A DNA stretch of 64,000 nucleotides from Agrobacterium larrymoorei (GTDB lineage Bacteria > Pseudomonadota > Alphaproteobacteria > Rhizobiales > Rhizobiaceae), in contig NZ_CP039691.1 of NCBI RefSeq assembly GCF_005145045.1, forward strand, positions 2,616,001-2,680,000, read 5' to 3'. A program made the position numbers and the translations under genes. The stretch's first letter is position 1. Every line of letters begins with the position of its first letter. This document shows, in pieces, positions 37,568-47,114 of this stretch. The notes beneath the pieces were generated by a model. That model saw nothing but the letters and a program-made list of their open reading frames with translations, did no database searches and was not told the DNA's origin.

Positions 37568-39502
37568 ATGTGGGCGGACGTAGAAACTGGTCGTGATTTC
37601 CTGAATTTCAATGTCATGGCGAGTTTGGTCTCGCAGATGATCCTCGACGCGAAAGGCCAGGCACTGAGCATTGGCATCTCGGGCGGCTGGGGCGTTGGCA
37701 AATCGTCAATGGTGAAACTTGTCGAAGCTGATCTGAATGCTCGGATTAAGGAAGCGCAAAAGCAAGACACCGGAGGGGCCAAAGGAAAGCAGTCACTACT
37801 CTTCGTCAATTTCAATGCTTGGCTCTATCAAGGACACGATGACGCGAAGGCGGCCCTCATGGAGGAAATCGCTGACGCTCTAACGAAATGCGCAACGGAA
37901 CAAGAAACGAGCGTTGAAAAAGGCGTCAAACTTCTCAAGCGCATCGATGTTTTTAGGAGCCTCAGATTTGTGGGCGAACTCGCAGCGACCGTTTACACTG
38001 GCGTGCCAATCGGGGCGCTCGCACGCGCCGGAAAAGGCGTTTACGATAGCCTCACCGACGGCGACATTACCAGTGACGACTATGACTCCGCCTCTTCAAC
38101 GATAAAAGAACACGCGGAGTCGGCGCAAGGTCTGCTTAAGCCGTCCGAGAAGCGCCAACAGACTCCTCCTCAGATGATCCACGCAATTCGGACCGAGTTC
38201 GAGGAGCTACTGGATGATCTGAAGGTAACTTTGGTGGTGTTTGTCGACGACCTGGATCGTTGTCTTCCGCCGACAGTGATCGGGACACTTGAGGCGATGC
38301 GCCTCTTCCTCTTTATGAAGCGGACAGCCTTCATTATCGCGGCTGACGACAAAATGATCAAAGAAGCGGTTCGGGTCCACTTTCCAGGCACCAAGGTGGA
38401 TGATGACATCGTCATTAGTTACTTCGACAAGCTCATCCAAGTTCCGCTCCGAGTCCCGCCGCTCGGCACGAATGAGGTGAAGGCTTACCTGATGATGCTC
38501 TTCGTCGAGAATACTGTGATTTGCGAGGACAGCGCCACCGATAAACAAGCAAAGGAACAGGTTCGAATTGCCGTCAACCAGCGCCTCGCCACCAGTTGGA
38601 AAGGGGAGGCTGTAGATGCCGAATTCGTGCAGGGACTGATCAAGCAGTGTCCGGCATCGCTGAAAGCAGAGCTTGAGCTTGCTGACCGTCTTGCACGCCA
38701 GATGATTGTTTCGCCCAAAGTGAACGGAAATCCTCGCCTTATAAAGCGCTTCATGAATACCCTATCCATCCGGCGAAGCCTTGCGAAGGTGCAGCATATC
38801 ACTGTCAACGACGCAATGTTTGCAAAGCTTATGCTGTTTGAGCGATTTGCCTCAGCAACGTCATTCAATTCGCTAGCCGAACTGATTAGCACCGCATCGC
38901 ACGGAAAATCGGAAATCCTTCGTGATCTGGAAGCCGATGTTCGTAAGGGCGAAGCTATCGATGAAGCGCGCTGGCCATCAGGATGGAAAGAAGACGCAAA
39001 GCTCATTGAAGACTGGCTGAAACTTCCGCCTGACTTGGGAGGGATCGATCTTCGAGGGGCACTTCATGTAGGTCGGGAAAGCGCCCCGATTATCGCTGCC
39101 GAGAACAAACTGTCAAAAAACGCGGCATCACTTCTCACTCAACTTCTGGCCCTGAAGATTCAGCCGACACAGTCGGTCAAAGTACAGTTCACTACTGTTA
39201 CACCTGACGAGCGGGCACTGATCATGACCAGCTTGTTGGACAAAGCGAGTGCTGAGACCGAATGGGGAACGCCTTCGATACTTTATGGGCTTAGCGCGAT
39301 GGCGGAGAATGACGTCGTACAGGCTGAACGCTTGATCGTGTTCTTCGGGAATGTGCCCTCTTCAGCACTCAAAGCTGGCCTCATCCCGCGACTAGCCACG
39401 TCCGAGTGGGGAAAGAAAGTTATAGTTGGGCTGGCAAAGCGTCCCGATCTTCCGACCACAGTCAGCAAAGCCGTAGCTGCCGAATTAAAGGCGGGCAAAT
39501 AA
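37568..39502 (+). CDS. qatA: Qat anti-phage system ATPase QatA (KAP-type P-loop NTPase)
   Basis: 644 residues from the ATG at 37568, preferred over upstream ATGs at 37514 and 37559 because MWADVETGRDFLNF matches the usual QatA N-terminus. Walker A is GGWGVGKSS (residues 39-47) and Walker B is VVFVDDLDRC near 220. The body fits KAP NTPases, but the usual membrane helices are weak (one hydrophobic stretch near 135-155). First gene of qatABCD, a four-gene anti-phage system (Gao et al. 2020). Its TAA shares one base with the qatB ATG. Confidence 0.9.
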   Translation: MWADVETGRDFLNFNVMASLVSQMILDAKGQALSIGISGGWGVGKSSMVKLVEADLNARIKEAQKQDTGGAKGKQSLLFVNFNAWLYQGHDDAKAALMEEIADALTKCATEQETSVEKGVKLLKRIDVFRSLRFVGELAATVYTGVPIGALARAGKGVYDSLTDGDITSDDYDSASSTIKEHAESAQGLLKPSEKRQQTPPQMIHAIRTEFEELLDDLKVTLVVFVDDLDRCLPPTVIGTLEAMRLFLFMKRTAFIIAADDKMIKEAVRVHFPGTKVDDDIVISYFDKLIQVPLRVPPLGTNEVKAYLMMLFVENTVICEDSATDKQAKEQVRIAVNQRLATSWKGEAVDAEFVQGLIKQCPASLKAELELADRLARQMIVSPKVNGNPRLIKRFMNTLSIRRSLAKVQHITVNDAMFAKLMLFERFASATSFNSLAELISTASHGKSEILRDLEADVRKGEAIDEARWPSGWKEDAKLIEDWLKLPPDLGGIDLRGALHVGRESAPIIAAENKLSKNAASLLTQLLALKIQPTQSVKVQFTTVTPDERALIMTSLLDKASAETEWGTPSILYGLSAMAENDVVQAERLIVFFGNVPSSALKAGLIPRLATSEWGKKVIVGLAKRPDLPTTVSKAVAAELKAGK

Positions 39503-40428
39503 TGGGCACGTCGAAGACGAGTAGCGGACCCGGAAAAAATGTCCCTCTGGTGCCGAACTGGGTGGGACCAGATGCGCCAACGCCGCAAGTGCCGCCTAAG
39601 CCTTTGACGCGTCCAGGAGATGGTGGTTCGCCGTCGCCTTCACAAAAGCCACCGGAAAAGCGACCTGATGGACCGACGCCTCCCAAAAAGCCGAATGAGG
39701 CACCACCAGATGAGGGTCAGGATAATGCAACACCGACTGACCTAGCTCCCGCTCGGAGATTCACGTCAGCCCGTCGCGCAATCGGCAACTTTGCCAAGAC
39801 AGGTGATAGCCGTAGTCTTCGAAGTGCACTCGGCAACTATGTGAAGAAGGGATACGGTGGGTCGGCAACGACTTCCCGTCGAATGATTAAGTCCTCTTCT
39901 GCTGCCGCAGGGGTGTTCGATATCTTATCTCGGGGCGATGGCGCTGCTACCGTTGACGGTGAGAAGTCAGAACTCGATGTTTCGACCTTGGCGGGGTTAT
40001 CGCACAGTGAGGTTGCCGAACGGATTGCGGAGGCAGTCAATCCTGGTGAAGTGTCGCTCGACGATGCCGGTGTACGCGAAGCGATTGCCGAGGCCGTCAG
40101 TTCGGTTCTCAATGAGAACGAAAATGCCGATGTCACCAATCTCCCACCTGAATTGGCGGAGGAGTGCTTCGTTAGAACCCTGTCGTACTCCGCCTTCAAT
40201 ATACTGGTTGCTGACATTGGTGCCTCCGTCCAGCGAGCGGCCCATGGTAGCGCTGTTCTGGCAAATGACCGGCTCAAGGAAATCAGCGACTTCGTTCGGG
40301 AAGCGTACCGGACGCAATACGTGAAGGTGAAGGCAAGCGGCTCAAAAATCAGCCGCAGCACATCGGCGAAAATCGCCCGCGACGTCACTGCCCAGGTTAT
40401 GGACATTTTCGAAAGCTATCTCGAATGA
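39502..40428 (+). CDS. qatB: Qat anti-phage system protein QatB
   Basis: 308 residues starting MGTSKTSSGPGKNVPLVPNW, the typical QatB opening, followed by a Pro/Gly/Lys-rich disordered stretch (25-85) and a helical domain. No enzymatic motif. Overlaps qatA by one base (TAATG) and qatC by four (ATGA). Role in the system is not known. Confidence 0.88.
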   Translation: MGTSKTSSGPGKNVPLVPNWVGPDAPTPQVPPKPLTRPGDGGSPSPSQKPPEKRPDGPTPPKKPNEAPPDEGQDNATPTDLAPARRFTSARRAIGNFAKTGDSRSLRSALGNYVKKGYGGSATTSRRMIKSSSAAAGVFDILSRGDGAATVDGEKSELDVSTLAGLSHSEVAERIAEAVNPGEVSLDDAGVREAIAEAVSSVLNENENADVTNLPPELAEECFVRTLSYSAFNILVADIGASVQRAAHGSAVLANDRLKEISDFVREAYRTQYVKVKASGSKISRSTSAKIARDVTAQVMDIFESYLE

Positions 40429-41759
40429 AGATCGCAGCGCTCCGACCCGATCAGCCATCCCCCTCCGGCATGGATCATCGCATCAGCATATTCGAAGGTG
40501 ATCTAGGCGCTCTGAGCCGGACATCTGGCCACGCAGGATTATCCGTTGCCAGCGAACTCTTCAAATGGGCGGGGCGGTCGCCATCGACAATGGCATGGGA
40601 TTTTACTGCGTTGGCGCTCGGCGTGGTGGGTGCTGACCGACTGGTGAACCGAGCAACCGTCAGCCCTGATGGCTGGACCCGTGAGATCGAACTGACCGTC
40701 GGAGTCAGCGACCCTCATCGATGGCAAGTGCTGTCCGAAAAGATTTCGGCAATGCTCTCGTTCCTGACGGGTGACTTCTGGAATCTGACCTTTGTTGAAG
40801 GCGGATATCATCCAGCTCCTCCCAAGAAGATCGCTGGTTCACGACCGGAAACCTGCGTGGCTCTCCTGTCAGGCGGCCTGGACAGTCTTATTGGTGCCAT
40901 TGATATGGAAACCAAGGGTGTTGATCACCCAGTATATGTATCGAATAGGGTTCGCGGAGACGTTGCCAAACAAGAGAAGTTTGCCGCGCGAACCGGTGCT
41001 GGACAACGACTTCTCTCGCTCAACGCTGATCCGAGGACTGCAGGCGTTGCTGCCGAAATCTCTCAGCGCCCCCGTTCCATTGTGTTCATCGCGTTTGGAG
41101 TGCTCGCTGCTACGCTCTTGGATAAATATGTTGCTGGTGAAACCGTCGACCTTCATACGCCGGAGAACGGGTTTATCAGTTTGAATGTGCCTCTCACGAC
41201 GATGAGGAGAGGTAGCCTCAGCACGAGAACGACGCATCCGAAGTTCATTGAGATGCTCCAGAGCCTACTCGACGAACTTGGCATAAAGGTCCGGCTTTGC
41301 AACCTGTACCAGTTCAAAACAAAGGGCGTGATGATGGCGGAATGCCGAAGCCAAGAGCTTCTGGCCGAACTCGCTCCGATATCGATGAGTTGCGGACGCG
41401 CTGGGCGCAGCTACACGCATTGTGGTCGGTGCCTACCTTGCCTGGTCCGTCGATCTGCATTCTTGAAATGGAGTGGGCGTATCGACGGAGATACCACAGC
41501 CTATATCCATCCCAAGGTGGAACTCACCGTGCAGGGTCGCATCAACAACGAGTTTCATGGTAAGGCGTTCGCTGAGTATGACGACGTCATGCAAACGTTG
41601 ACCGCCCTCGACTATGTAAATCGGCATGGCGCTCGCCGTTGGATTGGTCCGGCGATTGGAGCAACATCCTTCGGCGTAAAGGCTGATGAGTACCGGAAAG
41701 TGGCTGAGGAAGGTCTTCTGGAAATAGGCGAGTTTCTCGAAGCGACCGGACTCCGATGA
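40425..41759 (+). CDS. qatC: Qat anti-phage system QueC-like protein QatC
   Basis: 444 residues. The PP-loop of QueC-type ATP pyrophosphatases is clear: LLSGGLDS (residues 147-154). A C-terminal cluster CGRAGRSYTHCGRCLPC gives four Cys as in the QueC zinc site. The N-terminal 140 residues are extra compared with housekeeping QueC. In Qat systems this protein is thought to modify a substrate with 7-deazaguanine-type chemistry. Overlaps both neighbours by four bases. Confidence 0.92.
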   Translation: MKIAALRPDQPSPSGMDHRISIFEGDLGALSRTSGHAGLSVASELFKWAGRSPSTMAWDFTALALGVVGADRLVNRATVSPDGWTREIELTVGVSDPHRWQVLSEKISAMLSFLTGDFWNLTFVEGGYHPAPPKKIAGSRPETCVALLSGGLDSLIGAIDMETKGVDHPVYVSNRVRGDVAKQEKFAARTGAGQRLLSLNADPRTAGVAAEISQRPRSIVFIAFGVLAATLLDKYVAGETVDLHTPENGFISLNVPLTTMRRGSLSTRTTHPKFIEMLQSLLDELGIKVRLCNLYQFKTKGVMMAECRSQELLAELAPISMSCGRAGRSYTHCGRCLPCLVRRSAFLKWSGRIDGDTTAYIHPKVELTVQGRINNEFHGKAFAEYDDVMQTLTALDYVNRHGARRWIGPAIGATSFGVKADEYRKVAEEGLLEIGEFLEATGLR

Positions 41760-42505
41760 TTGACATGCATTGCCATCTGGACCTCTACCCAAATCCTGGT
41801 CGGGTGATCGCAGAGGCAGATAAACGCGATGCCTTTGTTTTGGCGGTTACCACCACGCCGAAGGCTTTTCTCGGCAACATCAGGCTGACCGAAGGCCGAA
41901 AGCGCATTCGAGTGGCCGTCGGGCTTCACCCCGAGCTGGTCGCCGCCCGTCATCGCGAAGTCGACGACGTGCGAAAATTCATGGAGCAGACCAAGTATGT
42001 CGGAGAAATCGGCATCGATGGATCACCAGATCATTCGCCTAGCCTCAAGCTTCAGACCGAGGTCTTTTCGATCATTTTGAAGTACGCTGAGGGCTACGGC
42101 GGCAGGATATTGTCGATCCATTCTCGTGGCGCAGCAACAGCGGTGTTGAATGTCATCGAAGCGAATCTGAGCAAGAGTTTGCCGGTTCTCCACTGGTTTA
42201 GCGGCACTAGGAAGGAGTTAGACCGAGCAATCGAGCTGGGTTGCTGGTTCAGCGTCGGACCAGCGATGTTGCGGAGCCGCAAAGGACGCGAATTGCTCTC
42301 CTCCATGCCGCGCAATCGGCTCCTGACCGAAACTGACGGGCCTTTCGCAACCGACGGCGATGCGCCGTTGATGCCTTGGCACGTCGAAAGAGCACTGCCA
42401 ATTATTAGTGAAGTCTTGAACTATCCTGAAGCCAAGGTAGCTCAGGTCATCAAATCGAATTTCTGCGACTTAGTGGGCCGCATCGACCAGGTGCACTCCA
42501 TTTAA
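41756..42505 (+). CDS. qatD: Qat anti-phage system TatD-like nuclease QatD
   Basis: 249 residues. TatD metal ligands are in place: MHCHLD at the N-terminus, VGEIGIDGSPD (Glu), ILSIHSR (His), LHWFSGT (His) and LTETDGPF (Asp). TatD proteins are metal-dependent DNases. Last gene of the qat operon, with ATGA overlap to qatC. Confidence 0.93.
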   Translation: MIDMHCHLDLYPNPGRVIAEADKRDAFVLAVTTTPKAFLGNIRLTEGRKRIRVAVGLHPELVAARHREVDDVRKFMEQTKYVGEIGIDGSPDHSPSLKLQTEVFSIILKYAEGYGGRILSIHSRGAATAVLNVIEANLSKSLPVLHWFSGTRKELDRAIELGCWFSVGPAMLRSRKGRELLSSMPRNRLLTETDGPFATDGDAPLMPWHVERALPIISEVLNYPEAKVAQVIKSNFCDLVGRIDQVHSI

Positions 42506-42644
42506 ATCCAGCCGCAATCCAATCCAGTTGCCTCCTGCTGCGTTCCCGACCAATGCTGGCGGCTCCTGCCCGCAATCCCTGGCGCTGTTTCTTGCAAGCC
42601 GTGCCTAAATCTTGGCTATCGGCCAGTAGAGGAGAGCGTCCCTG

Positions 42645-42661
42645 CCGTCATCAGAGGACGG
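42645..42661 (+). terminator. Possible terminator after qatD
   Basis: CCGTC-ATCAGAG-GACGG, followed six bases on by GTTTTCCCC. The stem is short (5 pairs), so it is only a candidate. It lies 140 bases after qatD, in the gap to the convergent 119-residue gene. Confidence 0.35.
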
Positions 42662-42702
42662 AGGTCGTTTTCCCCTCAGATTTTGATCGCTCAGGCAAGA
42701 AC

Positions 42703-43062
42703 CTATGAACCGTTGAGGCGCAACGCTCGTAAAATGGCGCTCGCCCTGGCAAGTGAGGCTTCGGCGGCCTCTAGCTCGATGGAGACGGAGAATAGATCAC
42801 GTGCAGACATTCGAAGGAATTCGTGAAGGACAGCATCTGAATTCCTTGCCAGCAAGACAAGCTGTGGTCCACTTGGTGCTCTGGACCCGGCAAGCCAATA
42901 TTTGGCGGCCCGTTCACTCGCTCCAGTCCATTGCATGATGGTTTTCGCTGCCCGTGCGCTTCGACCCAACTCCTCTCGAAGTGCACGGGACACCGCAAGC
43001 GAATATTCATGACGACTTTCCGCCGCAGAAGGCGGAACAGTTGTGCCCGATTTCCGAACCAT
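42703..43062 (-). CDS. Small HTH-like protein beside the serine recombinase
   Basis: 119 residues. Residues 40-80 (TIMQWTGASERAAKYWLAGSRAPSG) have the spacing of a helix-turn-helix found in small phage/ICE regulators. It is divergent from the serine recombinase, 68 bases away, a usual place for a regulator of that gene. The C-terminal third is a helix. Confidence 0.6.
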   Translation of the reverse strand: MVRKSGTTVPPSAAESRHEYSLAVSRALREELGRSARAAKTIMQWTGASERAAKYWLAGSRAPSGPQLVLLARNSDAVLHEFLRMSARDLFSVSIELEAAEASLARASAILRALRLNGS

Positions 43063-43130
43063 GTTCCTAGTCTCCTCGATATATACTCCGGCCGCCCCGA
43101 ATGAACGGTAGCGAGAATTGTTGACATCTG

Positions 43131-44708
43131 ATGGTCATCGACTGGAGCCAAAAGGGCGGTCGCTCAGCGACACCCGAAGAACCAAGAGTTCCTGCTGCAA
43201 CTTATGTTCGGATGTCCACCGAGCATCAGAAGTATTCGACTGACAATCAGTTCGCGGTCATCCGCCGATACGCCGAGAAGGTTGGATTTGAGATCGTCCG
43301 CTCTTATGCCGATCAGGGCAAAAGCGGGCTTCGCTTGGTTGGGCGGGATGCGCTTCAAAGTCTGCTTGCAGATGTCGAATCTGGCCGAGCCAACTACAAA
43401 GTCGTACTTGTCTATGATGTTAGCAGATGGGGCCGGTTTCAGGACCCTGATGAAGCTGCCGAGGTCGAACTGCGCTGCAAGCGTCACGGCATTCTGGTCC
43501 ACTATTGCGCAGAGCAATTCGAGAATGACGGCAGCATGGGCTCATCCATCATCAAGACCGTCAAGCGAGCAATGGCCGGTGAGTATAGCAGGGAACTGTC
43601 GGTCAAGGTATTCAACGGGCAAGCCAATCTTATTCGGCTTGGCTATCGGCAAGGTGGCGCTCCAGGCTTCGGCCTTCGCCGTCAGTTAATCGACCAAAAT
43701 GGCAACCCGAAAGGTGAATTGGTACGGGGGGAACACAAGAGTATCGCGACGGACCGTGTCATTCTGGTGCCCGGCCCAGAGCAAGAAGTCCAGGTGGTCC
43801 GGAGGATTTACGATCTATTTGTCAGGTCGGAGCGGACCGAAGCCGAAATCGCGTCAATTCTAAATCAGGAGGGAATCCTCACGGATTGGGGCCGGTCGTG
43901 GACACGAGGCACCGTGCATCAGGTGCTGATTAACGAGAAATATGTTGGCAACAACGTTTGGGCGCGCACGTCGTGTAAGCTGAAACAATCCCACGTGAAC
44001 AATCCTGAGGAGGACTGGGTTCGCGCTGACGGTGCATTCACCGGAATTGTGCCCATCGAGCTTTTCGCACAAGCTCGGGCGATAATCACTCGGAGGTCGG
44101 AACGCCTGTCCGATGAAATTATGCTCAAGAAGCTCGCAGAGGTGTTCCAACAACAGGGCTACTTGTCAGGCCTGATTATCGACGAAGCATCTGATTGCCC
44201 TTCCAGTAGTTCGTATTCGCATCGCTTTGGCAGTCTATTACGTGCATACGCACTTGTGGGTTTCGTGCCCGACCATGACTACAAGTATCTGGAGATCAAC
44301 CGGTCTCTGCGCCGTTTGTACCCCAAACTTTTGGAAGAGGTGCTTGAAGGTATTCGTTTGGCAGGGGGTGACGTCGACCAGGCTCCGGCAACCGACCTGC
44401 TAACAATCAACCATGAGTTCACCACATCGATAGTCATCGTTCGGTGCATCCAAACGTCTTCCGGCGCTCTTCGGTGGAAGGTGAGATTAGATTCCCTGCT
44501 CAAGCCCGACATCACCTTGGTGGTTCGCATGGCTCCCGGCAACACCGAGCCATACGACTACTATCTGTTGCCGCTGCTGGACATGCACGAAGCCGTATTG
44601 AGGCTATGCGAGTTCAATGGCTTGTCGCTCGACGCATACCGTTATGAATCCCTCTCGCGGTTCTATGCGATGGCAACGCGCCGTACATTGATGGAGGTCG
44701 TCCGATGA
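43131..44708 (+). CDS. Large serine recombinase (resolvase/invertase type)
   Basis: 525 residues. The N-terminal catalytic domain has TYVRMSTEHQKYSTDNQ with nucleophile Ser29, then GRDALQSLLADVESGRANYKVV and VYDVSRWGRF (Arg pair) near 90-105. The recombinase domain follows (GGAPGFGLRR; TEAEIASILNQEGI; GRSWTRGTVHQVLINEKYVG). It lacks a long C-terminal coiled coil and zinc ribbon typical of phiC31-type enzymes. First gene of a three-gene unit; its stop overlaps the next ATG. Confidence 0.88.
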   Translation: MVIDWSQKGGRSATPEEPRVPAATYVRMSTEHQKYSTDNQFAVIRRYAEKVGFEIVRSYADQGKSGLRLVGRDALQSLLADVESGRANYKVVLVYDVSRWGRFQDPDEAAEVELRCKRHGILVHYCAEQFENDGSMGSSIIKTVKRAMAGEYSRELSVKVFNGQANLIRLGYRQGGAPGFGLRRQLIDQNGNPKGELVRGEHKSIATDRVILVPGPEQEVQVVRRIYDLFVRSERTEAEIASILNQEGILTDWGRSWTRGTVHQVLINEKYVGNNVWARTSCKLKQSHVNNPEEDWVRADGAFTGIVPIELFAQARAIITRRSERLSDEIMLKKLAEVFQQQGYLSGLIIDEASDCPSSSSYSHRFGSLLRAYALVGFVPDHDYKYLEINRSLRRLYPKLLEEVLEGIRLAGGDVDQAPATDLLTINHEFTTSIVIVRCIQTSSGALRWKVRLDSLLKPDITLVVRMAPGNTEPYDYYLLPLLDMHEAVLRLCEFNGLSLDAYRYESLSRFYAMATRRTLMEVVR

Positions 44709-45598
44709 CAGCTATACCGGCTCAGAAGGTTGAGATGATCCCCATCTCCCGGATAACCGTTGTAAATCCACGTGAGCGTAACAAGAAGCATTTTAGAGAG
44801 ATAATCTCGAACATAGGACAGGTCGGACTTAAACGCCCCATCACCGTCACCCGCCGAATGGAAGCTGGTGGACCATATTATGATCTGGTTTGCGGACAGG
44901 GGCGGCTCGAAGCCTTTAAGGCTCTGGGGCAGCAGGAAGTACCGGCCCTCGTCGTGAACGCGAACAAGGAGGATTGCCTCGTCGCCAGCATCGTTGAGAA
45001 CTGTGCGCGACGACAGCATCGGGCAATCGACTATCTTCAAGACATTGGAGCAATGAAAGGGCGTGGGCACAGTGTGCCGGAAATTGCGCGCATGACGGGT
45101 CTGTCAGGCGAGTATGTCTACGCCGTAGTTCGGCTTTTGGAAAAGGGAGAGGAACGACTTCTGCGCTCGGTGGAAACTGGCCAGATACCCTTTAGCGTAG
45201 CTCTGGAAATCGCCGAAGCCGAAGACCATGATATTCAGGCTGCCCTTCAATCAGCCTATGAAAGAAAGCTCCTGCGCGGCAAAAAGCTCATGGCTGCCAA
45301 GCGACTTATCGAGCAGCGTCGACAGCAAGGGAAAGGGCTAAAACAGGTCGAATCGAAACCCAGGACAAGACCGGTGTCATCGGAGGCGTTGTTGAGGGCC
45401 TTTCAGGAGGACGTTGATCGTAAGAGGATACTTATCCGTCGCGCCGAAACGGCGAAAGCTCGCCTGGTGTTTGTCATAGAAGCGATGCGCAAACTTTTAT
45501 CGGACAAACATTTCTCCAACATGCTGGCGGAAGAAGGGCTGGTTTCACTTCCAGAAGCCTTGGTTTCCAGGCTGGGAAACGAAAGGGATCGGCAATGA
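44705..45598 (+). CDS. ParB/RepB/Spo0J-family DNA-binding protein 1
   Basis: 297 residues. The ParB N-domain is clear: ISRITVVNPRERNKKHFREIISNIGQVGLKRPITV, then DLVCGQGRLEAFKALG (the GxxR-type CTPase box reads GQGR) and SIVENCARRQHRAIDYL. A KorB/ParB-type HTH follows (GHSVPEIARMTGLSGEYVYAVVRLL). No ParA is nearby. ATGA overlaps link it to the recombinase and to the second ParB-like gene. Confidence 0.85.
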   Translation: MTAIPAQKVEMIPISRITVVNPRERNKKHFREIISNIGQVGLKRPITVTRRMEAGGPYYDLVCGQGRLEAFKALGQQEVPALVVNANKEDCLVASIVENCARRQHRAIDYLQDIGAMKGRGHSVPEIARMTGLSGEYVYAVVRLLEKGEERLLRSVETGQIPFSVALEIAEAEDHDIQAALQSAYERKLLRGKKLMAAKRLIEQRRQQGKGLKQVESKPRTRPVSSEALLRAFQEDVDRKRILIRRAETAKARLVFVIEAMRKLLSDKHFSNMLAEEGLVSLPEALVSRLGNERDRQ

Positions 45599-46599
45599 CC
45601 GCACCGAGCAACGCCGTACCGTTGTCATTCGAGAGCACAAGCCTTCGAATTCCGATTGAAGAAATAATGCCGCTTAAGCAGCTCTCGCCTTCTGCCGTGA
45701 AATCTGTGAAGTATTCTCAGATAGCGGCATCGATTGCGGAAGTCGGTATCATCGAGCCGCCAGTTGTTATTAGGGATCGGCATGACCACGAAAAGTTTCA
45801 TTTGCTTGACGGACACATCCGGTTGGACGTTCTCGCTAAACGCGGTGAAACGGAAGTCGTCTGCTTGGTCGCGACTGAAGACGAAGCCTATACCTACAAT
45901 CGACGAATAAGCCGCCTGGCTACGATCCAAGAACATAAGATGATATTGAAGGCCATCGAAAAGGGTGTGCCGGAGGAGCGATTGGCTCGCGCGCTCAATG
46001 TCAACATCTCCAGTATCCGACACAAACGAAGCCTGTTGGAAGGCATTTGCCCAGAGGCTGTCGAGATGTTGAAGGAGAAGCACGTTCCACTGAACACGAT
46101 TGGGCAGCTGAAGAAAATGAAGCCTATGCGCCAGATCGAGGCGTCACAGTTAATGATCGCAATGAACAAATTCACAGTGACGTATGCGCAATCGCTGGTG
46201 GCTGCGACACCAGATACGATGCTCGTTCGCCCGAAGAAAAAGATCGGCGGCTTAAGCGAGGAACAAATTGCGCTTATGGAGCACGAAACGACATCGCTCG
46301 ACAGGGAGTTCAAAACTATCGAGCAGGACTACGGCACGGATCACCTCGATCTTGTTCTTGCGACTGGCTACTTAGCCCGCCTGCTCGGAATGCCCGAGTT
46401 GTCCGGTACCTCGCGCAATTCCATCCAGACCTCCTGTCGGAATTTCAGAAAATTACCGATCTACGCCAGGCGGCTTGATGTCAAATGTCAGCATATCGAT
46501 GCTTCAGTTGGCGTCCTTAAGTACCATTACTATCGGGCAGTGATCGCTGGGATCGGCCCTTCCAAATGTCAACAGCTGGTTTCCGAATGGATTCGATGA
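45595..46599 (+). CDS. ParB-like protein 2 with RepB-type C-terminal domain
   Basis: 334 residues. A ParB-type N-domain (IEEIMPLKQLSPSAVKSVKY, then HLLDGHIRLDVLAKRG) is followed by an HTH (RLARALNVNISSIRHKRSLLEGI) and a C-terminal part resembling plasmid partition RepB C-domains. The CTPase-type box reads LDGHIR. The pair of ParB-like genes behind a serine recombinase recurs in alphaproteobacterial islands, as far as I recall. The role is unknown; maintenance or control of recombination are candidates. Confidence 0.78.
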   Translation: MTAPSNAVPLSFESTSLRIPIEEIMPLKQLSPSAVKSVKYSQIAASIAEVGIIEPPVVIRDRHDHEKFHLLDGHIRLDVLAKRGETEVVCLVATEDEAYTYNRRISRLATIQEHKMILKAIEKGVPEERLARALNVNISSIRHKRSLLEGICPEAVEMLKEKHVPLNTIGQLKKMKPMRQIEASQLMIAMNKFTVTYAQSLVAATPDTMLVRPKKKIGGLSEEQIALMEHETTSLDREFKTIEQDYGTDHLDLVLATGYLARLLGMPELSGTSRNSIQTSCRNFRKLPIYARRLDVKCQHIDASVGVLKYHYYRAVIAGIGPSKCQQLVSEWIR

Positions 46600-47107
46600 G
46601 CCATCGCATTTCGTAAGTACGCTCCCAGGATCGCCGAACGAATAGAAGGCATCCATCTCGATCTGGTCGGCGTCAGCTGCCACACTATCGCGAGGCCCAG
46701 AGACAACGAAAAGGTCTACGGCTCCAAACTGGGTTGGGGTATAAATCCGGGGCTCCAGGCCGCCTTGATATGCGCTTGGATTGTTGACCAGCGCTTGCTG
46801 TTTTAAGGTAGCGAAATCGAACCGATATCCCTTCCAGCATGCCCGTTTGTCCATTGCGGGGAACAACTGTGCATGGACAGCTGCCGGTAGATACCTCGAA
46901 CGCGGTTTCCTTCTTCATACGGTCAGGCAACTTAAACTGAAAGAAAAGTGGCACTGCTGGCATTTGGATTTGGACGTCGTATCCAAGTTGCGCCTCTTGG
47001 ACCAAATTAGGGAAAACCGGCGCGCCCGTTGCTCCGGCGGGGTGTGACCGAATGAGACTTTCGGTAAACGCGTATCCAAAGGAGAACTCGGTGTACCCAA
47101 CCTTCAT
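46600..47107 (-). pseudogene. Frameshifted gene at the end of the HerA operon
   Basis: The ATG at 47107 opens KVGYTEFSFGYAFTESLIRS...PVFPNLVQEAQLGYDVQI and LPLFFQFKLPD-like sequence, a recurring N-terminus of an uncharacterised family. About 70 codons on, near 46.88-46.92 kb, good coding quality moves to another frame (HAQLFPAMDKRACWKGYRFDFATLKQQ; IYTPTQFGAVDLFVVSGP), which stays open past 46600. So at least one frameshift splits the gene. It starts 8 bases after the upstream gene's stop, so it was the fourth gene of the operon. Confidence 0.55.
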
Positions 47108-47114
47108 GTCATCA

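Noticed and set aside
44705..46599. Plasmid repABC partition/replication locus
   Set aside because: Two ParB-like genes occur, but RepA/ParA and the replication initiator RepC are absent.
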